Part shown: in pieces, positions 49,901 to 60,938 of the stretch
Layout: each line of letters opens with the position of its first letter
Position numbering within the stretch: position 1 is the first letter of the stretch
Source of the DNA: Nematostella vectensis
Taxonomy: Eukaryota > Cnidaria > Anthozoa > Actiniaria > Edwardsiidae
DNA length: 64,000 nt
Assembly: GCF_932526225.1 (NCBI RefSeq)
Contig: NC_064043.1
Location: 7,307,501 to 7,371,500 of the forward strand
Direction: 5' to 3'
Program-made: the position numbers and the translations under genes
The notes under the pieces: model-generated
Told to the model about the DNA's origin: nothing
Seen by the model: only the letters and a program-made list of their open reading frames with translations
The model's database searches: none

Positions 49901-52500
49901 TTGGGGGGAGGGGTGGTTTTAACCATTCAGGCGTTTACCGTATACATCCTCGGGGACCCAGGGCGTACTGAGCGGAAACGAGCGGTGAGTGTAACGAGCC
50001 AATAAGTGGACGAGCGCGCAGCGGCTCGTGTTTCAAATAGGCAAAATGACGATTTTATAATAGAATAACTTTTCGGAAGCGATAAAAATCGCTAAAACGC
50101 GGGAGAGCGGGAGAAGGGGTCCAAAATCTTAAGACTCCTGCCTAATGTGGGAGAGTTGACAGGTATGATTATGGTACCTTTTCAATGTGGTACAAGGCCC
50201 AATGCCAGAAGTTGTGCCCTGCCATACCATCCCCTTTCTGACAAAGAGCAGAAAACATATATGTATTTAATGAGCCAATTATCTTTTTTTCACTACCCTG
50301 GAATTACATCCCCTGGGTGAGGGTTGGTCCTAAAACCAATACATAAGGCCATCACTATTCTTGAAAACATATAGGTTTACAGCCTTTAAATGTGGTGCCC
50401 ATTAACAGTTTCTTAGAATTCTATGTGATTTAGTGCTTAAGGTGCAATGCAATCCTTAGGGATGGAAAAAGTAAAATATTGGACAATTCTTTTATAGAAA
50501 AGTGACTTGTGGGTCAAAAGGGGAATGTCTGTATTAATTTATGTCAATACTTACCACCCAGTCATTAAGGGTCTTGCTCATAAATGCAATACCCTCGTCC
50601 TGGCGACCAGTCATCTCAAGCACATGAGCCCGCGCATGTGTTGCCCAGCAGTCTGTAGGTGCAAGTTCTAACCCCTATGAAAACAAATAGAGGGTTATCC
50701 AAAAGCCTAAGAAATAAGAGCCTATGGCATGTTCTTTGAGCATTGTCACTTTGGTCAATGCAGATCTGTAACAGACATTAAATACAGGGCTCTGTCTGAA
50801 AAAAGATTCCTAAAACATGTGGGTGGACTATGTGACATACGATACACTTCTAAGGATGGATCTAATGAAAGCATATCAAATCAAAGTTTTGTGAAAAAAT
50901 GTAGATCATAAGATAATATAACCTTACCCTCAAAGCTTGTTTTTCAGCTTCGTGATAAAAGTTTGTTTCCTCCAGTCCAAAGGCATGCATGCCAAAAAGA
51001 TACCTATACAGTGTGATAGATAGTACTTAATTATTCAGGAATATGGGGATTATGTTTAGCAGTCCATTGTAGACAGAGAAAAAAACTATTTTGATCAATG
51101 GACAGCTTGTTTGACAGAGGGCAAATAAATGGAAAGATGCAATGTTCTTACGGGTAGAGGGGGATGCTTGGTTTCCATCTCGGCAAGACTCTTGCAACAG
51201 AATCTCTCATCTCTTTGTGCAGACCAGTAAAGAAGAAAGTCTCTTGGGAGATTTTTATTGCCATCATATCAGTTGGGTATGTAGTGAGTATGTCATCCCA
51301 GATTAGACAGGCTTTGACAGGATTCCTGATGGTGACAAACAGAGTCAAACAGAAAAACATTTTTCTCAAGCTGTTTACTAAGCTCCTGATACACTAAAGA
51401 AGACACACAGATTTTGAAATTGAAATTTTTACGGTGTTATGCAAAAAGGAACAAGCCTAATGTATTAAAGAAAATGAGAGCTTGTTATTTGGTAATTGAT
51501 AATATCAACACACACAAGATTTTAAGAGGGAGTGGGTTACCCTCCCCCTAACAAAGTAATTGGCAACTGTCAATCAATCATCAGACATTCATACCCAAGA
51601 GAAAGTTCTTTCACAGCTTCAACATGCAGCTTTTCACGAGGAGTAATACTTGTTCTGCAGGCCAGCTCCATCAATTTATCAACTTTTTCTTGAATGACTG
51701 GGCTGTTCTTCCCCCATAGTGCCAAGTTCAGGCTTAAAACTTGGCCCATGACTGAGAAAAAAAAAGAAAATCATAGAGATAAAAAGGAGATGGAATTAAT
51801 AACAGATAGGCACAGGTTTTAGCCATTTAGGGTGTAACCTAAAGATGGTACTGATTTCCTTTTAAAGGCAGAACATCCCCCAGTATTTTAATATTAATAA
51901 ATTATTTATTTTTATTTTTATAATATACAATTTTCAAACACTTACCAAAATCAGGATCTGCTTCAAGCATGAGATCCAATGCCTTCTGGGGAGTGCCTAA
52001 TACAGGGTCTACATAATGACCTACCATCTGTTATAAGAAGTTCATGTTATAACTCAAATGATTGGGCAAAAAAGAAAACATTTCTGACCGCCCCACCCCC
52101 ATGCACACAGTAAATATTGGAATTTTACAGAGGACAAAATGTATGGGAGAAATTGGCATCTGCCCCTAGCATAAACATGGTAATAACTGAGCCCTAACTC
52201 CACCCCCCAACAAAATTTTCTAGATACAAACCCAATTCCATAAATCACACTTGTAAGTTTGCTACAATTTTACCTGTGATACTGCAGCATCGTACATCTT
52301 AACAGCTTCGTTACTAGGTGTAGTAAAGGGAAGACCTTCATCTTCCCATGCCTGTATGGTTGAAAAAAAGTATAATAACTTACAGGATCTATAACCCAAA
52401 AGAAACACCAAATCGCATAAAAAATAAGTTTTAAATGCGTTTAACATCAAGGGTCGTCAAATACCTTTAGATCCCGCCAATGTGAATGAAGATAAGACAT
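46950..52500 (-). CDS. TTC38: Tetratricopeptide repeat protein 38 homologue, 15 exons, complete
   Basis: Minus-strand exons: 52500-52465, 52351-52274, 52027-51946, 51751-51595, 51325-51152, 51003-50928, 50674-50555, 50237-50178, 49032-48912, 48534-48464, 48240-48146, 47906-47828, 47672-47595, 47254-47181, 47040-46950. Phases agree throughout and give 463 residues, close to the roughly 469 of human TTC38. Family hallmarks include SNEAVKMYDAAV, YPTDMMAIKISQ, MRDSVARVLPRW, GHNFWHWALYHIEKGEYDAA, FNDAHMLM, IRYRLIAIGGSHAQRDVFN and LLIHAAL. TTC38 is a conserved, mostly helical TPR-type protein with no established biochemical activity. It is divergently paired with HIRIP3. A MITE (49829-50166) sits in intron 8 beside the exon 8 donor, which is a weak GTACCA. 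Very high confidence in identity, high in exon ends. Confidence 0.95.
49829..50166. mobile_element. 338-bp MITE with ATACCTGTCAACC termini, in TTC38 intron 8
   Basis: The left end ATACCTGTCAACCTCC and right end GGGAGAGTTGACAGGTAT are inverse copies. The flanks GATTATGC (49821-49828) and GATTATGG (50167-50174) form an 8-bp TSD with one mismatch, suggesting hAT-type integration. The interior carries two G-rich tracts. No coding content. Confidence 0.75.
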
Positions 52501-52953
52501 TCTTATCGGTCTAAACGCTATGCAACTGGTACAAGACAGTCTGGAGTGACAAATGTGAAATGCGTGACGTTATGTAACGCTTTCGACCCCAGGAACCCCA
52601 GTCAAGTATTCTTCTCTCAAAAGGTATTGTGCTGATGTAAGAATTTCTTTATTTTCTTATTATAAGCAGTGAAATGAATCTAAAGCCCCCTCCAGCGTTA
52701 CTTTTACAATCTTTACTTTGCGAAGAAAAAAGATGGATATACACAGCGCCCTCCGGGTTACCTGTGCTATTGCGATCGCATAGTCTTATGGGATAATATC
52801 GGCTCCTTCGCGCCATTTTTTTGATTACGAGAAAGCATTAAGAGCCGCAAGAAGACCATTTGAACAGCGCTTGCTACTAGATTTCACACACCGCGAAACC
52901 AAGAGTCTACGTACTTGCTGTACTTGGTCTAGTCTTGAGGAGAAAACTCAAAG
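52501..52953. promoter_or_regulatory. Bidirectional promoter between TTC38 and HIRIP3
   Basis: 453 bp separate the two start codons, which face away from each other. It holds a perfect-looking E2F-type TTCGCGCC at 52807-52814 followed by an ATTTTTT tract, and a palindromic GCGATCGC near 52774. Shared control is an inference from the head-to-head layout. Confidence 0.65.
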
Positions 52954-55900
52954 ATGGATGAGGAAAAAGTGAAGGCGTTTTTGGTGAAGACGATCAAAGG
53001 ATGCAACGACCCTGAGTAAGTAATAAGTTAAACTGCATTTTTATGATTTTGTAAATGTGTTGAAAATTTTAATCCAAGTCAAGGATACAAATAGTCGTAA
53101 CATTACATTAGCCGCTCAGCGCAGTAACTCGTCAGAGGGAGTTTTAGGTTAAAATCACAACGAAGACTGGCCGAATGCATTCTGTCTTGCCCCTTTCCCC
53201 TCCCCCCCCCCCCCCCCCCCCCCCCCCCCCGCCATCTGCATGACCTAATTCTTCATAAACTAGCATACTGTATTTTGCATCCTTAGAAAGCGGGTGACAG
53301 GAAAAAAGGGGACGACTATACTTCCCTGTCACTGTTATTAGTACCATTTCCCGGCTGTTGTTTACCCCAAAACCATTCCCTTCCATAGCAACTCAAAAGG
53401 ATTAAATTGCCTAAATTCAATTTAAATTTAAAAAATCGAATGCAGTCATGATTGGGTTTGTTTCATTTGGGCAATGAAGCAAAATCATCATATTGTAAAC
53501 ATGTTCAGAAAATCATAATGGTGTTTGTTTGTTTGTGTATGTTTCATTTAATTTGATTTTGATATTTTGACGTTGTTCAATTTTATGTGATCATTTATTG
53601 TGGAATAGATGGAATTTATGAATACAAAACAAATAAACTATCAATTGTTTAATTGCAATCATATCTGATTGAATTTACAAATTCTTTAGCATTCAGGCAC
53701 AATCAAATCCAATCATATGACTGTGTTTGATTTCCAAACATACTAACTAGCTACTAAAGACTTACTCTGCTATGACTAAAATCATGTTCCAACCCAAATC
53801 CTGTTTTCCCCTGGCCAAAAAAAATAAGGTTATATCATTTTCCATTCTGGATGACATGCTTGTTATTAGGGTCTAATATTGGATTTTATCAATTTTATCC
53901 CTATTGGAAGATATTAATGATTTACTGTATTTGTAGGTCCCTAACAGCCAAGATGCTTCGTAACAAGTATTTGGAGCAACATGACATGAAGAGTTTAGAT
54001 TCTAAAGAAAACAAGAGATTCAAAATGCTGGCGGCCGATGTATTTGTTGGTCTTATGGAGAACCAGGAAAAACATGCATCTCCAGGTATTATAAATAGTA
54101 TTAGCCATTAGCAAGGTTCCAATTAGTACCTGGATTATCTTAGCCACTCCATTGTTATTTGCTTTTTTTGTTTGGGTTTTACTTACCAACGAACTTCTGA
54201 CCAACAGTAATTAAAACTAACTTCTTAAAACTGTGTATGGTGGCCATGGTAGTGAGTTGCTTATAAAAAGTATAATATGTTTGCACTTTAGTGTAAAGAT
54301 CTTTTTACTTTTCCTCAGATGAGAAAGATGAAATTGAGAATGCTGATGAAATAGAGGAATCAGAAAAAGAATCAGAATCAGAAGGTCCAGCTAGTGATTC
54401 TGAGCAACAGGAAAATCTGACAAAAATGCCTGATAGAGAAGCAATTGAGTCTGATTCATCAGAAAGTCTTACTCCTGTGAGAAAAAGACAACCCCAAAAA
54501 AGAAAAAAGGTTCAGTCGAAAACAAATAATAAATCAGATAATGAGGAGGAAGATGAGAGGCAAGAAAAGAAAATAAGAAAACAAAAACAAGAAAAGAGAA
54601 AAAGGAAAACAGTTAAGGCTGATTTTAATTCATCTGAAGAAGAAGTGAGCAGTCAAAAAACAAAGGCATCTTCTAGAAAGGACCAGAAGAAAATGAATAA
54701 ACAGATGGCAAATAAAGGAGAAGGTGCAAAGAGTAAAAAGAAAACTATTGAATCAAATTCTTCTGATGAGGAGGGAGGTCAGGTTGCAGAGCTAAGAAAG
54801 GGTGCATCAGAACAGTTTTCTAAGAAAAGTGAAGAGAGTGACCAATCAGATGATTCTGGGATTGTGAATGAATCCATCAAACAGAAAGCTAAAGGTATCA
54901 ACTTTTTTTATGTGCTGATCTTGATGAGAATATAAAAATGAAGCAGGTGATACTTATATTTGATTTTTTTGAATTAGAGGCTTCCTTCAAACATATGTTA
55001 ATTAATTAAACTATAAAACAAATGGAAAATGGGTGAAGATGGACAAGCAAAAGACATGAGGTCCCACCAAGGCCAACCCAAAACTCCAGATATGCAGTTT
55101 ACAATAACTGCGTTATACAATGAGACACCACTTTCGAGTGGACGTGGGGGGGTGTAGGTGCCTTTTGCTCATGTCTTTATGCTGTTTTCTATTGCTATAG
55201 TCTAAATAAAGATATTGGGTCGAACATTACATACAATATTGACAAGATAACTAGTGCATGGCACTAGATAAACCACAATTTCATACAATCTCAGTGGGTT
55301 CCTAGCATGCTGATCTGATTTTCCCTATTTAAGGGTGTACTGACATTAGTGTTGCTCAGTGACGACATTGCTACGCGGGTGGCATTGAGCACGGGCGTAC
55401 ATAACACGGAATTCGCCATTCGCAAGCTTTCTTGAAATAAAAGAAACAAAAATAATATGCACTCAAAGTTCACAAAAAAGGATGTACCTTATTTCCCATT
55501 TTTGTAAAAACAAACAAACATTCAGCGTAGATTTTCAAGGCAATGTTTTTAAAGCCCAAGTTTTCAATTTTCACTATATCTACATGCGCTGCAAACACCG
55601 GTTGAAGATGCTCGCGCACAAACTGAAAATCTTATTTCAAAGTAGCGCGCGCTGTACCCGAATTTATAGAATACTATTTCAGTTTTGATCATGACATGAT
55701 GGATAACGTTCATTAGAAGTGTAAATACCACGAAACACCATTGAAATTTGTGTTTAAACTTCATTTCAATTTAATCATCTGATATATCAGCATGTTTGAG
55801 CAGGCTGTCTGGGCACGCGCGGGTTTGTTTTACTTCCAGTTATGCATTTTTTTAAAAAAAGTTTAGTATTGTCGCCAAATTATTTCAAAACGTTTTTTTC

Positions 55901-58900
55901 ATTATTCCCTTATTATTGATGTTGAAATCTTCTTTATATAGCCAAGCATGGATTTAGCGTTAATCTAACAGAAACGGAAATTATATGAAGTAATCTAGAT
56001 TTCAGGACCTTTGAAAAATCGTCAAAAAATAATTCCTGTATCATTTCTAAAACGCATGCTTAGCTTAATACGCCCATCTCTCTAGATTCATAAAACGTAT
56101 TCAATATTTATTTATAGAGCAAGTTTACTTGAAATAGTTGCTTTTTCTGTATCTATAATGTCACATGATGACGTCACGGGATAATGTTATCAAAAAAAGT
56201 CAGCACACTTTTGGTGATCAACTTAGCAAATAAATATCAGACCCTTATTACTTTCTACAAGCATTTTATGCTATATTTAATTTTCCTTAGCAACAGATGT
56301 CAGTACACCCTTAAACACTTATATTATAAGGGCAAAATGCATACCTACCTACCTACCCACCCACCTACCTACCTACCTACCTACCTACCTACCTACCTAC
56401 CTACCTACCTACCTACCTACCTACCTACCTACCTACCTACCTACCTACCTACCTACCTACCTACCTACCTACCTACCTAACTAACTACCTACCTACCTAC
56501 CTACCTACCTACCTACCTACCTACCTACCTACCTACCTACCTACCTACCTACCTACCTACCTACATACATACATACATACATACATACATACATACATAC
56601 ATACATACATACATACATACATACATACATACATACATACATACATACATACATACATACATACATACATACATACATACATACATACATACATACATAC
56701 ATACATACATACATACATACATACATACATACATACATACATACATACATACATACATACATACATACATACATACATACATACATACATAGTGGTGACT
56801 CAATGACACTTTGCCAAAAGTTGCTGTATTGCTGCAAATCACTTATATAGAGGAACCCTTTCCCTTATTTGATGTATATTTTTGATTACTCATTTTGGTC
56901 ATGCAGTCATTTTGTTTCAAATTCAATGTACAGTATAAAAAAGTGTTGTTTTGTTTTAGAAGTCAAGAAGGATGAAAAGGATAGCAATGATGAAGCTGAA
57001 GATGACAGTGATGATGACAATTCTGAAGACGATCAACCCTTAGACAACAAACCAGAATCTCAGGAGGAGAAAGCTGGCCATCATGATAAAAAGATGAAGC
57101 AGAAAAAGGTAAGTTAAAACTTAATAAAAGATGTATAGTCTTGAGCATAAAGGGGTCTTTTATTAAAAAGACAAGTACAGAATATAGTTGCAAAAGTTTT
57201 GTTTTCTCCCTGCAAATTGATATCCTCCTGCGCAGAGCTTTCTGTGTCGCTGGTTTACTTTGATGTGGAGCAAAGTAAACGAGGGACACAGAAAGCTATG
57301 TGCAAGGGGTGAGCAAATGACTGTTTTGTGTTCAAATGTAAATAATGTCAAAAGAGTTGTTGTTCGCCATTCTATTTAAAAATAAAAGAAGATTGAAAGC
57401 TAGGCCAGGAACCAAAATATGTAACTTTAGATGTTTTACTTTATCAACAGTCCATAAGACCTGAGGAAAGCAGTAAGTCTCTAAAAGAGAAAGAAGACAA
57501 AGCTCTTGAGCATTTAAAAAAATACTGCCGAGCTAGTGGTTTGCGACTCAAGTACGTCAATGTGCTCAGTGGCTGCAAAAGCATTAGTGCCAAGAAGAGA
57601 AAGCTAGAGGAGATACTACGTGAAGAGACAGGAATTACAGGTGTAGTATGGTAATTGTTTTCTTATTTGGGGATAAACAGAAGCTAAAGTAATTCAACGG
57701 TGTGCACCACTCACTCTATGTTGATTTTTTGCCGGTCCACACACAAAACGTTTTCAACATAATTTAAAAAAAATAAGATTAAAATTTAAGAAAAATGTTT
57801 TTTCTTTATTTTTATTTTTTATTTTATTTGAGTTTCTTACAGTATGTCATATGTATTGTAAACCGTCCTTTAGTATTCCGTATCTATAGAATCTTCGTAC
57901 CGTAAGTGATTAATAAACGCCTGGGGCGTCAATTGAATTTCAATGGTATGAGGGGGGGACGCTCAATAGATAGGAGGCGTTTATTAGAGAGGAGGTTCTT
58001 AACAAACTATAAAAATATAACAAACCCAAGTCTATTCTCAGTCCGGATCACGTTAAATTATAGCCTGCATAGCAAGGGTTTCTTGACGTTAAGCAAATCT
58101 CACCCAGTAGAAGCCAAACTCAGTTTAATTAAATTTGATTTATATGTCCGAAATTCCTATGTCCTTTGTTCTAAAGCTGGGATGGAGGGGAGTGTTTGGG
58201 GATGGAGGGCTTTGGAGGGGGTACGCTCGTTAGAGTGGGGCGTTCATTACAAATTGGTAAGCTAAGGGGGGGCGTTTTTTATATAGGAGGCGTTCTTTAG
58301 ATAGAGGGCGTTTGTAAGATCATTTACGGCATATAACAGAGGATAACGTAGACTCATGTGTCTTAGATTAAAGTACTGTATCATAGTAGTACAGTACTTC
58401 TTCCCCCTAGCCTTTTGTGGCTAATGTTGAGAGGATTCATAATATAATCAAATAAAATAATTTTTTCCGTAGGCAGGATAACTCTGGAGAAGTGTAAGAA
58501 GGCGAAAGAGAGTCGAGAAGAGGCTGCAGAACTAGCTGATTTAGATACGTCAAACATCATCACCTCAAGTAAGCAACATCTCTTGGCCCATAGCTAACCG
58601 AAGAAATACGGTCAAGTTGGGTTGTAACAAAAATAAGCTTCGTCCAGTGTTTGTTTTGCAATTAGAGTTATCAACACTTGCGCAGCTAGGCGCGCGGATT
58701 AGAAAAGCTCGGATTATGAAGGGTTTTATGTCGGTCGTCGGGGTTATTGTTTGTAGAACAACCAAATGCTTTCCGAGACCCAAGATAACATAAACACATG
58801 ACGCGTAGCATAAACAATGTACTTTCTTTTTATTACAAGCCTCACTTGGCTTGTGTTCTCTTGAACTGACATTGCTCTTTTGGTAGGTTCTGGGCGCAGA

Positions 58901-59548
58901 CCCTCGCGCCGTTGTACCCAGCCCCTCGCGGCTGCCACCACCGGTCCACTCCAGATCCCCTCACCCCGCACATACAAGGAGAAGTTGTTTAGTGGGCTGA
59001 AGGGGATCGTGGACAGTGAGGAGAGTGACGAGGATGACAGGGGAACCAAGGTAACTTCACGGAGGGAGGGTGGCGGAGAGGCAAAGAGGAAGCCGAAAAA
59101 GCGCATATGTGTGTCCTCAGATGAAGATGATGTAAGTCCAAAAAAGGTGAAAAAGACTAATAAAAAAGATGAAATGATAATGAAGAAAGACAGCGAAGAT
59201 GATGAAAGGGGCGAGGAAGATAATGATGACAATAATAATGACGATGGTGATGATAATTATAATGTTGATGGTGATGATAAAAATGAAATGGAGGAAGACA
59301 ACGGTGGGGCAAACGACGGTAAAAGTGAAGAAGATAGCGAAAAAGAAGTTCCCATCAAAACTAAACCTGCTAAAAGTAAGAAAGCCTTCAAGTTGAAGTC
59401 GGACGATAGCTCCGAGGACGAAGGGTCATCTGACGACGGTCCACGTGGAAGTAAGTCAAAAAAGCACAGGAAGCGATGTGTGTCTGACAGTGACTCTGAA
59501 CTGGAAGATAGCCCCGTTGCTCCCAAAAAGAAGAAAAGAAAATTATGA
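52954..59548 (+). CDS. HIRIP3: HIRA-interacting protein 3 homologue (histone chaperone), 7 exons, complete
   Basis: Exons 52954-53015, 53937-54085, 54319-54894, 56960-57108, 57451-57640, 58473-58568 and 58887-59548 join in frame to 627 residues. An N-terminal helical domain (about 1-70, with [16 protein letters not shown]) is followed by a long Lys/Glu/Ser-rich disordered region. The conserved core (about 312-430, with [33 protein letters not shown] and [13 protein letters not shown]) leads into a CHZ-like segment with [19 protein letters not shown]. In vertebrates HIRIP3 binds HIRA and core histones and is a CK2 substrate; CHZ motifs bind H2A-H2B. Many SD/SE clusters here are potential CK2 sites. 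Unlike the vertebrate protein, which ends near the CHZ motif, this one continues for about 170 acidic/basic residues and ends in a KKKKRKL nuclear-localisation-like tail. In exon 6 the upstream acceptor (CCGTAG|GC) must be used, because the next AG would cause a stop. Confidence 0.92.
53202..53230. repeat. Poly-C tract, 29 nt
   Basis: Uninterrupted C run in HIRIP3 intron 1. Likely length-variable and prone to sequencing error. Confidence 0.95.
56339..56790. repeat. Compound (ACCT)n-(ACAT)n microsatellite
   Basis: About 58 ACCT units (to about 56564, with a few CCAC and CTAA interruptions near the start and at 56478-56487) switch in register to about 56 perfect ACAT units. It lies in HIRIP3 intron 3. 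The long repeat peptides from these frames are artefacts. Confidence 0.97.
57224..57309. ncRNA. Pre-miRNA-like hairpin in HIRIP3 intron 4
   Basis: Arms 57236-57262 (AGCTTTCTGTGTCGCTGG...) and 57271-57297 pair at 25 of 27 positions around an 8-nt loop. The stem extends outward to about 57224/57309 with only two or three mismatches. Size and shape fit a miRNA precursor, and cnidarian introns do host miRNAs, but a miniature transposon would look similar. No seed family is recognised. Confidence 0.4.
57900..58329. mobile_element. Probable MITE with CCGTAAGTGAT termini, GGCGTTTATTAGA-rich interior
   Basis: CCGTAAGTGATTAATAAACG at the left is mirrored by CGTTTGTAAGATCATTTACGG at the right. The interior repeats AGGAGGCGTTTATTAGAGA-like motifs near both ends. 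It sits in HIRIP3 intron 5. The TSD is unclear. Confidence 0.6.
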
Positions 59549-60938
59549 AGTTTATAGCAATTATGCGTTTTAACGTCTTAACTTTTAAATATTGTTGTCA
59601 TGGATGACAATTGAAATTCTGAGAAAACATTTCTGGGAATTGCTTGATTGTCCCGTCTTGTTAGACGAGTATCTTTAGACGATGCATATATTTGATTAAC
59701 GTATTTTTATCATTTTCTTTTAAAAAAAGGCATAAGTATAGACATATGTAAATATTTTTTTTTTACATTCTTTATTCGTGTTAAGAAATAATAAACATTG
59801 TAATAACTATAACCTGGATTCATAGTCATAGCTTGTAGGCCGCATAGTCTATTCTTTCTTCCCCTTTTAAATATATACACTGCAATTCGAGACCGCTTAG
59901 AAACTATGTATTCGAGAATTATTCGCCAATAACGAAGTGGAGAGTGGTGGTTGGACTTTTCTGAATTTTTGTGCAATTCGATTTTACCTACTGTACATAT
60001 TTTCCCTAAAACGAATATAATCTTTGACGATAGAATAAGCAATGCTCTCACTAACACTTAAAGTATATCGCACTGCGCGCTTCAGATTTACTGCTAGTGC
60101 TTCTTGTTGAATATTTTTTATTAATTTTATATATTGTAAAGATGGAAATTTTCGCACTGCAATGAAAATAACGGAAAGAGTGATAAAAAACAGTCCGCCC
60201 ATGTCTATGGTCGAGAATATTCACGTTAACCCTAAATTTCACCGCTTTACTGTTTGTGCGGTTTCTTCACAAGTACGTTTAGCCTTTATAGTAGGTGTGT
60301 AGACTGTCACGTCTAACGACTATTTTGGGCAAGTCGGCCATGTCGGGACTTCACGGAGATTTCGCACGTTGTTTTTGGCTTATGACAAACGTAATTTGAA
60401 TAAGTTTTTCACGTTTTAAAACTATGTTGACGGATTATTCCGAGTGACTACCATCATGGAAATGAAAATTAAAGCAAGCCACTATAAAAAATAGGGGCCT
60501 CAATTCATTTTAATTTTACACTAAAAGGAGGTTAACAGGCCATGTCAATTCGATGATTATGAAACAAAGCTTATAGAATACAATATTATACTAATGACTC
60601 AGCAAATGTGCAATCAAAAAGAGTGTTTCTCTTGGTGCTTAGTTCTTTGCTCGATACGTGGGCTGTTAAACTTACAGACTTTCCAAAGTCCCAACATGGT
60701 CGCCGCGGTGCGTGTGACTGTTTAGCAACCGCAAAGGGACAGGACAGGTTTTGCCCTAACCTCCCCGCGGTCACTCTTTTTCCCTTTGCACGCTTCCCTA
60801 TTTCCTCACTATACCTTATCCTAATGCAAGGATTTCACTCCTATCCTTTTACTCGGAGATCCAGCGTTCCCTTTCCAGCGTGATTTTTTTCTCACGGCCA
60901 AACAAGAGAACGCTGGATCCTCGAACATGCACTTGCTG
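59549..60938. other. Convergent intergenic region, HIRIP3 and Nudix 3' sides
   Basis: Contains AATAAA at 59790-59795, about 240 bp after the HIRIP3 stop, a plausible poly(A) signal. No further coding exons were recognised in this 1.4 kb. Confidence 0.5.

Noticed and set aside
56184..56842. (YLPT)n and (MYVC)n frames.
   Set aside because: Encoded by the compound tetranucleotide repeat in HIRIP3 intron 3.
57906..58265. 119-residue frame in HIRIP3 intron 5.
   Set aside because: It lies inside an inverted-repeat element made of GGCGTTTATTAGA-type motifs.
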